A DNA stretch of 64,000 bases from Acidimicrobiales bacterium mtb01 (lineage in GTDB: Bacteria; Actinomycetota; Acidimicrobiia; Acidimicrobiales; Ilumatobacteraceae), in assembly GCA_004379135.1 (NCBI GenBank), contig NBNI01000007.1, positions 545,501 through 609,500 of the forward strand. Reading direction: 5' to 3'. The notes beneath the pieces were generated by a model. It had not been told where the DNA came from. It did no database searches and worked only from the letters and a program-made list of their open reading frames with translations. This document shows, piece after piece, positions 16,629 through 25,067 of the stretch (position 1 is the stretch's first letter; every line of letters starts with the position of its first letter). Position numbers and translations under genes: made by a program.

Positions 16629-18443
16629 TCACCAGGTGTCGACGTTGGGCCGCTTCTTGCCCTGACGTGCGTACGTCGGCGCCGAATCGAAAACCGCCGT
16701 GATCCAGCGGCGGGTGTCGGCCGGATCGATCACGTCGTCGATCTCGAAGTGCGTAGACACCGACAGTGCCTTGCCGTGCTCGTACATGCGGTCGACCATC
16801 TGCTGGAACGTCGCCTCTCGCTCGGTCGGATCGGTGATGGCTGCCAGCTCGTTCCGGTAACCGAGACGAACCGCACCCTCCAGTCCCATCCCGCCGAACT
16901 CACCCGTGGGCCAGGCCACGCAGGCCAAGGGCGCCTTCGTCGAGCCGGCCATCATCGCCTGGGCACCCAGCCCGTACGACTTGCGCACCACGACCGATAC
17001 CACAGGAACCGTCACGTTGACTCCGGTGACGAAGAGTCGGCTGCAATGGCGAACCAACGCGGTCTCTTCGACCTCGGGACCCACCATCATTCCGGGGGTG
17101 TCGACCAGGGTCACGATCGGCAGATCGAACGCGTCGCACAACTGCATGAAGCGGGCCGCCTTGTCGGCGCCGTCGCTGTCGATCGCACCGGCCAGGTGGA
17201 GCGGGTTGTTGGCGACCACTCCCACCGGTCGCCCGTCGACACGAGCGAGCGCGGTGATCATCCCGACTCCGAAGTCGCGACGCAACTCCAGCACCGAATC
17301 GTTGTCGAAGAGACCATCGACGACGTCGTGCATGTCGTAGGCCTTCTTGCGATTCGCCGGCACGACCTCGCGCAGTCGCGTCTGGTCGGGTGACGATCTC
17401 TCGACGGTAATCCCTTGGAAGTACGAGAGGTACTTCTTGGCCAAACGCACGGCGTCGGCATCGTCCCTCGCAACCAGATCGACGACTCCATTGTGTCGTT
17501 GCACCGCCAACGGGCCAATCGCAGTAGGTTCGAACACACCGAGACCGCCGCCCTCGATCATGGCCGGGCCGCCCATGCCAATGTTCGAGCCCTCCAGGGC
17601 GATGACGACGTCGCAGCAGCCCAGGATGGCCGCATTGCCGGCGAAGCAATAACCCCCGGTGATCCCGACCAGCGGCACCAATCCGGACAGCCGCGCGAAG
17701 TCGTGGAACGCCCAGCAATCGAGACCCGACACTCCGAGGCCATCGGTGTCCCCGGGTCGTCCGCCGCCGCCTTCGGCGAAGAACACCACGGGAACGCGAA
17801 GACGTTCGGCGACGTCGAACAAGCGATCCTTCTTGCGGTGGTTCTGCTGTCCTTGTGTTCCGGCCAGCACCGTGTAGTCGTACGACATCGCCACGACCCG
17901 CGATTCGCGACCGGGAAAAAGCGCACCGTTCACTCGACCCAGTCCGCCCACCAAACCGTCGGCCGGGGTCCGGGCGATCAGATCGTCGACACCGCGGCGA
18001 CGGCGCTGAGCGGCGATCACCAACGGTCCGTATTCGACGAACGAGTCCTCGTCGACGAGATCGGCCACGTTCTCGCGGGCGGTCCGACGACCCGACGAAT
18101 GGCGACGGCTGGTCGCCTCGCCGCGCGCGCCGTCGAGACCGGCCCGATGCCGCGCAATCACGTCGGTCAGATCGGCCCGCGGGCCATCGTCGTGCGCCCC
18201 GACCGACGCGTCGTCCGACGAGAATTCGGCCTCCTCGACGTCGACCAGAACGGTGCCGGCCATGACCGTGTCGCCGACTCGCACCTTCACATCCACCACT
18301 CGGGAGGGTCGGTCGACGGTGACGTCGTGTTGCATCTTCATCGATTCGAGAACGACCACGGCGCCCCCGGCTCTGACGAGCGATCCAGCCGATGCGACAG
18401 TGAGCACCGTGCCTTGCATCGGTGCCTCGATCGACGACGACAT
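16629..18443 (-). CDS. biotinyl-carboxyltransferase fusion, acyl-CoA carboxylase type
   Basis: This is a carboxyltransferase of the acyl-CoA carboxylase (PccB/AccD) family with its own biotin carrier. Residues 1-72 are a biotinyl domain with VVVLESMKMQHDV, in which Lys36 is the expected biotinylation site. A linker of about 45 residues rich in Asp, Ala and Arg follows. From about residue 118 come the two crotonase-like carboxyltransferase halves, with RTARENVADLVDEDSFVEYG, FFAEGGGGRPGD, GITGGYCFAGNAAILGCCD and LVDTPGMMVGPEVEE. Normally the biotinyl domain sits on the biotin carboxylase. Here none is encoded nearby, so that subunit must come from elsewhere. It has 604 residues. The start overlaps the P450 stop by one base (TGATG). 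Confidence 0.85.
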   Translation of the reverse strand: MSSSIEAPMQGTVLTVASAGSLVRAGGAVVVLESMKMQHDVTVDRPSRVVDVKVRVGDTVMAGTVLVDVEEAEFSSDDASVGAHDDGPRADLTDVIARHRAGLDGARGEATSRRHSSGRRTARENVADLVDEDSFVEYGPLVIAAQRRRRGVDDLIARTPADGLVGGLGRVNGALFPGRESRVVAMSYDYTVLAGTQGQQNHRKKDRLFDVAERLRVPVVFFAEGGGGRPGDTDGLGVSGLDCWAFHDFARLSGLVPLVGITGGYCFAGNAAILGCCDVVIALEGSNIGMGGPAMIEGGGLGVFEPTAIGPLAVQRHNGVVDLVARDDADAVRLAKKYLSYFQGITVERSSPDQTRLREVVPANRKKAYDMHDVVDGLFDNDSVLELRRDFGVGMITALARVDGRPVGVVANNPLHLAGAIDSDGADKAARFMQLCDAFDLPIVTLVDTPGMMVGPEVEETALVRHCSRLFVTGVNVTVPVVSVVVRKSYGLGAQAMMAGSTKAPLACVAWPTGEFGGMGLEGAVRLGYRNELAAITDPTEREATFQQMVDRMYEHGKALSVSTHFEIDDVIDPADTRRWITAVFDSAPTYARQGKKRPNVDTW

Positions 18444-19684
18444 CAGAAGCGGACGCGTGCCTCGCGGGGGCCGCGCACCTGGCCGCCGGCCCAGGTGACC
18501 GACGACGGATCGATCAACTCGAACTCTGGAATGCGCGCGATGAACGTCTCGATCGCGACGCGGAGTTCCATGCGCGCAAGATTCGATCCGGCGCATCGGT
18601 GGATGCCGGCTCCGAACGCGACATGGCGGTTCAGCTGACGATCGATGATCACCTGATCGGCGTTCTCGAAGACCTCCGGATCGCGATTGGCCCCCGGGAA
18701 ATTCATGAGGACGCGCTCGCCGGCCTTCATCGGGCAACCTTCGTACTCGACGTCTTCCAGGAGGCGCCGCGCCATCGTGACGGGCGAATAGGCGCGCAGG
18801 AACTCCTCGACCGCGGTGTCCATCAACTCGGGTCGCTCCACCAAGCGACGTCGATCGTCGGGATGCGAGGCCAGATGCCACAACGACGAGCCGATGGCCG
18901 ACCAGGTGGTGTCGACGCCCGCGATCAGCAACAGACTGCACATACCGATGATGACCGACTCCTCGATGGGCGCGCCGTCGACCTCGGTGTGCAGCAACTC
19001 GGAGATCAGGTCGTCGGATGGATTCATCCTTCGATCGGCGAGCGCGTTCTGGAAGAAGCCGACGACTCCCATGACACCGCGCCGACGACGCTCGGGGTCG
19101 TAGGCGAATTCGAGAACGTCCCGCACCCAACCGGTGAACGTGTCGCTCAATTCGGGGGGAACGCCGAGGATGTGGGCGATCACCCGCACCGGTATCTGCT
19201 GGGCGTAGTCGGCGGCGACGTCGGCCTGACCCGAAGCGATGAAACCATCGATCAACTTGTCGCACAGTGCGCGCGTCATCGGCTCGTAGGACGCGGTCTT
19301 CTGCGGGCTCATCCAGGGCAGGATCAGCCGCCTGGTCCACGTGTGCAGAGGCGGGTCGGCGCTGATGGGAGGCACGCCGTAGGGCAGAATCGCGACCGGT
19401 GCGGGGCCTGTCCCCGATGCCCCATCCAGGCCGACCGGCGGAATCACGGCGATCCCGCCTCCGGACGGAAAGCGTTCGATATCGCGCGCGATACGCGTGA
19501 CGTCTTCGTACTTCGTGGGCAACCAGGATCCGCCCCATCGGTCGGTGTGCGCCACCGGACAGCGATCGCGCAAATCGTCCCAGACGGCAAACGGGTTGCG
19601 AACGTACTCTGGATCGAAGATGTCGTAGTCGGTGGCCCAGTCGCTGACGGGCTGACGGTCGGGGGCGCTGGTGGTGTCGGTCAT
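18443..19684 (-). CDS. cytochrome P450
   Basis: This is a soluble bacterial heme monooxygenase of 413 residues. The I-helix oxygen-activation motif is in LLIAGVDTTWSAIG, the K-helix ExxR in VEEFLRAYSP, and the heme-ligand loop in VAFGAGIHRCAGSNLARME near 345-363 with the axial Cys. No ferredoxin or reductase gene is nearby, so redox partners must be supplied from elsewhere. GGAG precedes the ATG. It lies in a minus-strand operon after an LLM oxidoreductase and an alpha/beta hydrolase and before the biotinyl-carboxyltransferase. This combination suggests oxidation, ester or lactone cleavage and carboxylation of a hydrophobic acid, but that is inference. Confidence 0.93.
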   Translation of the reverse strand: MTDTTSAPDRQPVSDWATDYDIFDPEYVRNPFAVWDDLRDRCPVAHTDRWGGSWLPTKYEDVTRIARDIERFPSGGGIAVIPPVGLDGASGTGPAPVAILPYGVPPISADPPLHTWTRRLILPWMSPQKTASYEPMTRALCDKLIDGFIASGQADVAADYAQQIPVRVIAHILGVPPELSDTFTGWVRDVLEFAYDPERRRRGVMGVVGFFQNALADRRMNPSDDLISELLHTEVDGAPIEESVIIGMCSLLLIAGVDTTWSAIGSSLWHLASHPDDRRRLVERPELMDTAVEEFLRAYSPVTMARRLLEDVEYEGCPMKAGERVLMNFPGANRDPEVFENADQVIIDRQLNRHVAFGAGIHRCAGSNLARMELRVAIETFIARIPEFELIDPSSVTWAGGQVRGPREARVRF

Positions 19685-19696
19685 CGGAATCTCCGG

Positions 19697-20512
19697 TTAC
19701 GACTGTAGGGCGAATCGTGCGACTTCGTCGGCCAGACGCGGCCAGAAGTGGCGGGGCCAGTCGTGACCCATGCCCTCGATCGCGACGAACTTCGCACCGG
19801 GCACGACCTCGGCCGTACGACGGCCGCCGGAGATGTCGATCAGCGTGTCGGCGGTGCCGTGCAACACGAGGAACGGAACCGTGACGCCACGCAGACGCTC
19901 GGTCCGCGAACGATCGGCGCGCGCGGCGCGATACTGGCGAGCGACTCCATCGGGACGACAGGCCCGGTCGAACAACTCGCCCGCGATCTGCTCCTGCGCG
20001 TCCCATTCGACGAAGCCCGGACTCCCCCACACCTTCTGGCCGGCCAGATGGAGTTCGATCGCCTTGCTCCGATCGGTCGAGCCGGGAGTGAGGAGAAGCT
20101 CGCGGGCCTCGTCGGTCGGGGCGCCGACCTCGCGGTCGCCCGTCGTCGACATGACCGACGTGATCGAATGGGCTCGGTGGGGATGTTCGATGCCGATGGT
20201 CTGCACGATCATGCCGCCCAATGACGCCCCGAAGAAGTGGGCCTTGGCATCGCCGACCGCGTCGAGGACCGCGATGGCATCCGACGCCATGTCGCCGAGG
20301 GTGTAGCCGTCCGGGCCGTCGCTCGACAATCCGACGTCTCGATTGTCGAAGCGCACGACGCGAAATCCGCGCGCCACGAACTCCTCGATCAGACCCGGCC
20401 GATAGGCGATGCACTGATTGCCCAGACCGTTCACGAGAACGAGGAGCGGATCGGAATCGCGACCGAAGACCTCGTAGTGGATGTGGATCGAACCGTTACT
20501 CGTCTTCGGCAT
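19697..20512 (-). CDS. alpha/beta-hydrolase
   Basis: This is a serine hydrolase of the alpha/beta fold, 271 residues. The oxyanion region is LLVLVNGLGNQ near 26. The nucleophile elbow is FFGASLGGMI near 95, with Ser in G-x-S-x-G. The acid is the Asp in LHGTADTLID near 222, and the His is in GMGHDWPRHFWP near 250. Members include esterases, lactonases and haloalkane or epoxide hydrolase relatives; the substrate is unknown. The gene starts with ATG after GGAGG located in the tail of the upstream LLM gene. It ends with TAA, one of very few TAA stops in the window. Confidence 0.85.
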   Translation of the reverse strand: MPKTSNGSIHIHYEVFGRDSDPLLVLVNGLGNQCIAYRPGLIEEFVARGFRVVRFDNRDVGLSSDGPDGYTLGDMASDAIAVLDAVGDAKAHFFGASLGGMIVQTIGIEHPHRAHSITSVMSTTGDREVGAPTDEARELLLTPGSTDRSKAIELHLAGQKVWGSPGFVEWDAQEQIAGELFDRACRPDGVARQYRAARADRSRTERLRGVTVPFLVLHGTADTLIDISGGRRTAEVVPGAKFVAIEGMGHDWPRHFWPRLADEVARFALQS

Positions 20513-20513
20513 G

Positions 20514-21587
20514 TCAACCTCCTGGATTGGCCGCGAGATGATCGAAGAATCCGACTGGTCGGGTGCGCGCGTACTCCACGACGATCGGTTCGAGGTCGCG
20601 CGGACTCGCGCCGTGCAGGATCACTCCATCGGCGCCCAGATCGAACTGCGCCCGGATCTTGCGAACGCAGTTCTCGGGTGATCCGGTCGCGGCCGGAGCC
20701 AACCACTCGTCCGGAATGAGCGTCGCGACGTGCTCGAGTTGTTCGGTGGTCGCCACGCCGTCGAGCGCGCCCCTGAAAGTTCGCACGAACTCGTCCTGTC
20801 GGAAGCGTTCGAGGACGGCCGGGTCCCAGGAGTTGGTGCTCACCATCAAGTCGCCGTAGGCCTGGAGGTAGGTGGCCAGTCGGCCGACCGTCTTCTTGAG
20901 GCGCACGTCCTCAGGAATGTGGTCGCCGATCGTGGCGAAACACGACCAGACGCGAACCGATGCGGGGTCGCGACCGGCCCGCTCGGCCGCCTCCTTCACC
21001 GTACGAACGCATCGAACAAGCGTTTCGTCGGTGAAGAACGTGTGCAGGATCACGCAGTCGAACGCGCGCCCAGCCAGTTCGAGCGTGTTGCGACCGAAGG
21101 CCGTGATTCCCAACGGGATCTTCTCGTCGAAGGATGGATCGAGGGCCAGGACGGGAAACTTCCCGATCGGTCCATCGTGTCCCACGATCACTTCGCCGGC
21201 GAACAGTCGGCGCATCACGGAGGCGAAGTCCTCCATCTGCGCCGTCGTGATCTTGGGCAAACCGAAGGCCGAGAACATCGGGGCGATACCTCGACCGATT
21301 CCGAGGCAGAAGCGTCCGCCGGTCAATCGGTGCATCGTGGTCGCGTAGGACGCCGTGACCAGTGGGTGGCGCGTGTTGTGATTGGTGGCGGCGGTGGCGA
21401 TGCCCAACTTCTCCGAGACCGCCCCCACGGCCCCAGAAAGCGTGACAGCTTCCTTGATGTTGAAGCGCTCCGAGATGAAACACGAGCCGAGGCCGAGACG
21501 TTCTCCGTCACGGACCTCCTCGATCAGATCGCGCGGCCCGCGCGGTGCACCCGGAAGCGTGTAGAAACCCAGCTCGTTCATCGACAT
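20514..21587 (-). CDS. LLM-class F420-type oxidoreductase
   Basis: This is the first gene of the minus-strand operon ending at 16629. The 357-residue TIM-barrel flavin/F420 oxidoreductase has GERLGLGSCFISERFNIKEA near 30-48, IATAATNHNTRHPLVTASYATTMHRLTGGRFCLGIGRG near 62-99 and ITAFGRNTLELAGRAFDCVILH near 160. A C-terminal domain ends in GADGVILHGASPRDLEPIV. The ATG at 21587 follows a G-rich GGGGG segment. A second ATG two codons on would also serve. The reaction cannot be assigned. The next gene starts one base after its stop. Confidence 0.8.
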   Translation of the reverse strand: MSMNELGFYTLPGAPRGPRDLIEEVRDGERLGLGSCFISERFNIKEAVTLSGAVGAVSEKLGIATAATNHNTRHPLVTASYATTMHRLTGGRFCLGIGRGIAPMFSAFGLPKITTAQMEDFASVMRRLFAGEVIVGHDGPIGKFPVLALDPSFDEKIPLGITAFGRNTLELAGRAFDCVILHTFFTDETLVRCVRTVKEAAERAGRDPASVRVWSCFATIGDHIPEDVRLKKTVGRLATYLQAYGDLMVSTNSWDPAVLERFRQDEFVRTFRGALDGVATTEQLEHVATLIPDEWLAPAATGSPENCVRKIRAQFDLGADGVILHGASPRDLEPIVVEYARTRPVGFFDHLAANPGG

Positions 21588-21652
21588 GTGCGCCCCCTGA
21601 CCGGACCAGTATCGCCGATCGATTCACCACGACCCGGGTCGACGCGTCCCGG

Positions 21653-21658
21653 TAGGGT
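21653..21658 (+). promoter_or_regulatory. -10 box of leaderless promoter for the cupin gene
   Basis: TAGGGT ends 6 nt before the GTG start at 21665, and no ribosome binding site is present. Confidence 0.5.
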
Positions 21659-21664
21659 CGTCCC

Positions 21665-22696
21665 GTGCTCGCCGCCGGCATCGTGATCAAGTCGCCCGAT
21701 ATCGACGCCCCGATGTCGTACCTGCTCGATCAGGGATTCCGCGTCGAGCGAATCTTTCCCGCCGATGCCCCACGGTCGGCCACGCTCTCGGGACACGGCT
21801 GCCGGGTGCACCTCGAGACCGTCGAGGCCCGCGACGCCGATGCGGTGATCCGCCTCTCGAGCGACGACATCACCGAGTTCCGATCCGACCGGCTGACCGA
21901 CGGCACCACCGTCGAATGGTCGCCCGCACACGAGCCGCTCGTTCTCCCTCCCCTCGTTTCACGATTCGTCGTCACCGAACCAGCCGATGGATGGCACGTG
22001 GGTCGGGCTGGCATGCAGTACCGCGACCTCGTCCCCGACCGCCAGGGCGGCGCCGTCATCGCGTCCCACATCCGGATTCCCGAAGCCGGACCCGTTCCCG
22101 ATTACGTGCATTTCCACGATGTCGTTTTCCAATTGATCTTCTGCCACAAGGGTTGGGCCAAGTTGGTCTACGAGGACCAAGGCGAACCGTTCGTACTCGC
22201 GGCCGGCGACTGCGTGATCCAACCGCCCCGAATCCGCCACCGAGTCCTCGAGAGTTCAGCCGACTTGCACGTGGTCGAACTCGGATATCCGGCCGAGCAC
22301 ATCACCTTCGCCGACCCGAACACCCGTCTGCCCACCGGCGAACGTCGACCCGATCGCGAGTGGTCGGGTCAGCGATTCGTGCACTTCGTCGCAGCCGACG
22401 CCACGTGGACCGCGAACTCGCCGGGTTGGGACACGGCCGACACCGGCATCCGTCTCGGGACCGCCGGGGTCGCCGACGTGAAGGTGCATCGCGTCGACGA
22501 AGGAACCGCCCGCTTCGTCGAAGTCGAACGAAACGAATTCCGATTCCTGTTCGTCCTCGAAGGCCGCGGATCCGCGCTGGTCGGTGGGCGTCGAGTCGAC
22601 CTGGTCGAGTCGACGGCACTCGTCGTTCCGGTGGGCGAATCGGCCGAGGTCTCGGGACCCCTCACCCTGCTCGACGTGTCGATCCCGACGAACTGA
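21665..22696 (+). CDS. cupin-domain protein with an N-terminal VOC-like segment
   Basis: This is a 343-residue protein of unknown function. Residues 1-60 (IVIKSPDIDAPMSYLLDQGF...GHGCRVHLET) resemble half of a glyoxalase/VOC repeat. Residues ~125-205 form a cupin, with DYVHFHDVVFQLIFCHKG giving metal-type histidines and AAGDCVIQPPRIRHRVLE the second motif. Residues ~265-340 look like a second, degenerate cupin (FRFLFVLEGRGSALVGG). Such bicupins include dioxygenases, isomerases and non-enzymatic sensors. The gene is transcribed on its own, divergent from the LLM operon and convergent with the sulfatase. The VOC reading is tentative. Confidence 0.7.
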   Translation: MLAAGIVIKSPDIDAPMSYLLDQGFRVERIFPADAPRSATLSGHGCRVHLETVEARDADAVIRLSSDDITEFRSDRLTDGTTVEWSPAHEPLVLPPLVSRFVVTEPADGWHVGRAGMQYRDLVPDRQGGAVIASHIRIPEAGPVPDYVHFHDVVFQLIFCHKGWAKLVYEDQGEPFVLAAGDCVIQPPRIRHRVLESSADLHVVELGYPAEHITFADPNTRLPTGERRPDREWSGQRFVHFVAADATWTANSPGWDTADTGIRLGTAGVADVKVHRVDEGTARFVEVERNEFRFLFVLEGRGSALVGGRRVDLVESTALVVPVGESAEVSGPLTLLDVSIPTN

Positions 22697-22738
22697 TCGG
22701 ATCGTCCGAGCTGATCGACGGGTCCGAGCGACGTCGGA

Positions 22739-25018
22739 TCACTGTCGACCCATCTGCGCACGTCCCTCCGACGCCGCCACGTCGGCCTCGCTTCCGGCGC
22801 GAACCAAGCGAATCTCCAACCGGTCGAGCCGACCCTCGAACGGGAACCCGTCGCGTCGGCGTGCGTACGAGTCGGCGACCGGCGATCCGTGGTCGTACCC
22901 GACCGATGGGCCGACGCTGCTCATGGTTCGCATCACGAACGGAATCGCCAAGCGGCCGACATCGCGACCGTCGATCAGCAAGGTCGCCGATCCGGCCTTG
23001 CCTTCGCGACGGAAGGCCAAGGAGAGGATCGATCGACCATCGGGGACGCTCTCGGACGAACGAACGACGTGATGTTCGCCGAAGATGTTGTAATCGAACA
23101 CGAGGCGATCGTCCTCGACGTACACGCTCATGCCCGAGTTCTCTGTTCCGGACGCGTAGATCACGCCTCCTTGTCCGGGCGCGAGCGAAACGTGCGCCTC
23201 GAGATCCCAGCTCCGTCCGCCCAGTGCGGCGGCGGCCTGCGCGGGCAGAGGTGCCATCGGGGGTCGGTAGACGTATGTCCGGTCGACCGGATGCGGCGTG
23301 TGTTCGGCGAATCGGACGCCCATGAGTTCGAGACCGCGGTCGTCGAGAGGAAGGACGCCTTCGCGCTCGGCTTCGGCCCACCACAGATCGATCAGTGCGG
23401 CCAGACGCTCGGGTTCCTTCGCCGCCAGATCGTCGACTTCTGATCGGTCGACCGCCACGTGGTACAGCTCCCAGGTGTCGGCGTCGTACGGAGTTCCGGG
23501 TTGATGGCGGGTCACCGCTTTCCATCCGTCGTGATAGATCGCGCGGTGCCCGTGCATCTCGTAGTACTGCACCTTCTTGCGGCTCGGTGCATCGGCGGCT
23601 CCGAACGTGTAGGTCATGGAGGTTCCCGACACCGGCATCTGCTCGTGCCCTCGGTACACGTCGGGCGGTGTCACACCGAGCACTTCGTAGATGGTGGGCA
23701 CGATGTCGTTCACATGGTGGAACTGATCGCGAACCTCGCCGCGTGCCGCGAGGCCCTTCGGCCAGCGAACGATGCACGGAACGTGGATACCGCCCTCGTG
23801 GGTGTTCTGCTTGTACCACTTGAACGGCGTGTTACCGACCTGGGCCCAGCCCCACGGATAGTTGCTGTGCGAATGCGGACCACCGATCTCGTCGATGCGA
23901 GCGATGGCCTCGTCGGGGGTTTCGATGAGGAAGTTGAAGAACTTCATCTCGTGGAGAACCCCGAACGGACCACCCTCCTGACTCGCGCCGTTGTCGGCGA
24001 GCAGGACGACCATCGTGTCGTCGGCGATTCCGAGGTCGGTGAGGGATTCCATGAGACGACCGATCTGATCGTCGGTGTGATCGAGGAAGGCCGCGTAGGC
24101 CTCCTGGAGTCGACACGCGAGTCGACGCTGATTGTCGGACAGATCGGACCATGCTTCGACGCCGGGATTGCGCGGAGCCAATTCGGTGTCGGCGGGGATC
24201 ACCCCGAGTTCCTTCTGTCGTGCGAACCAGCGTTCGCGCCACACGTCCCAGCCTTCGTCGAACACACCGCGGTACTTCTCAAGGTACCGCTGCGGCGCCT
24301 GATGGGGGGCATGGGTCGCACCGAAGGCCAGGTACATGAAGAACGGCCGGTCGGGACGCACACCCACCGAGTCGTGCACGAACTCGACCGCCTTGTCGAC
24401 GAGATCCTCGCTCAGGTGGTACCCGTCCTCGGGTCGTCCCGGCGGTTCGATCCAGTGGTTGTCGTAGACCAATTCGGGATGGAACTGGTCGGTCTCGCCG
24501 TCGAGGAATCCGTAGAACCGGTCGAAGCCTCGTTGGAGCGGCCACTGGTCGAACGGGCCGGCCGCCGAACAGTCGGTCATCGGGCAGAGATGCCACTTTC
24601 CGAGCGCGAACGTGGCGTATCCGGTGTCGCGCAGCACCTCGGCGATCGTGGCCGCGTTGTTGGAGATGTGTCCGCGCATGTGCGGGTAGCCGGAGTTGAA
24701 GTTGGAGATCGAACGCATTCCGACCGCGTGATGATTCCGTCCGGTCAACAGCGCCGCCCGGGTCGGCGAGCACAGCGGCGTGACGTGGAAGTTCGTGAAG
24801 CGGAGACCTTCGTCGGCCAATCGATCGATGTTCGGCGTGTCGATGGTGGAGCCGTAGCAACCGAGGTGAGAAAAACCCAGGTCGTCGAACAAGATGACGA
24901 TGACGTTCGGCGATCCGGACTTCGGATGGGCGCGGGTCGGCCACCACGGTTCGGACTCGGCATGGGTACGACCGATTCGGCCCTGGAAACCTTCGTATTC
25001 CTCGATGCGCTTGCTCAC
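22739..25018 (-). CDS. arylsulfatase-type sulfatase (formylglycine-dependent)
   Basis: This is a type I sulfatase hydrolysing a sulfate ester. The metal site begins with NVIVILFDDLGFSHLGCYG, and the signature CSPTRAALLTGR carries the Cys (residue 83) that must be converted to formylglycine. FALGKWHLCP and later VLLADNGASQEGG complete the active-site pattern. The 759 residues include an extra C-terminal region of about 200 residues after the sulfatase core, ending in a beta-rich LamG-like stretch (VYVEDDRLVFDYNIFGEHH). I see no signal peptide, so it is probably cytosolic. I chose GTG at 25018, five bases after GGGGGAG; GTG at 25024 sits too close. No formylglycine-generating enzyme is in the window. 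Confidence 0.9.
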   Translation of the reverse strand: MSKRIEEYEGFQGRIGRTHAESEPWWPTRAHPKSGSPNVIVILFDDLGFSHLGCYGSTIDTPNIDRLADEGLRFTNFHVTPLCSPTRAALLTGRNHHAVGMRSISNFNSGYPHMRGHISNNAATIAEVLRDTGYATFALGKWHLCPMTDCSAAGPFDQWPLQRGFDRFYGFLDGETDQFHPELVYDNHWIEPPGRPEDGYHLSEDLVDKAVEFVHDSVGVRPDRPFFMYLAFGATHAPHQAPQRYLEKYRGVFDEGWDVWRERWFARQKELGVIPADTELAPRNPGVEAWSDLSDNQRRLACRLQEAYAAFLDHTDDQIGRLMESLTDLGIADDTMVVLLADNGASQEGGPFGVLHEMKFFNFLIETPDEAIARIDEIGGPHSHSNYPWGWAQVGNTPFKWYKQNTHEGGIHVPCIVRWPKGLAARGEVRDQFHHVNDIVPTIYEVLGVTPPDVYRGHEQMPVSGTSMTYTFGAADAPSRKKVQYYEMHGHRAIYHDGWKAVTRHQPGTPYDADTWELYHVAVDRSEVDDLAAKEPERLAALIDLWWAEAEREGVLPLDDRGLELMGVRFAEHTPHPVDRTYVYRPPMAPLPAQAAAALGGRSWDLEAHVSLAPGQGGVIYASGTENSGMSVYVEDDRLVFDYNIFGEHHVVRSSESVPDGRSILSLAFRREGKAGSATLLIDGRDVGRLAIPFVMRTMSSVGPSVGYDHGSPVADSYARRRDGFPFEGRLDRLEIRLVRAGSEADVAASEGRAQMGRQ

Positions 25019-25055
25019 GGTCACTCCCCCTTCGGCCGACCTTAGTGGCGTGAAC

Positions 25056-25061
25056 TACTTT
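25056..25061 (+). promoter_or_regulatory. -10 box of leaderless promoter for SDR gene
   Basis: TACTTT ends 6 nt before the ATG at 25068. No ribosome binding site is visible. Confidence 0.5.
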
Positions 25062-25067
25062 CGTCCC

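Noticed and set aside
16629-20414. A 1261-codon minus-strand open frame suggesting a giant protein
   Set aside because: It runs out of frame through the P450 and hydrolase genes, which have full motif sets. The real gene starts at 18443 with the biotinyl domain.
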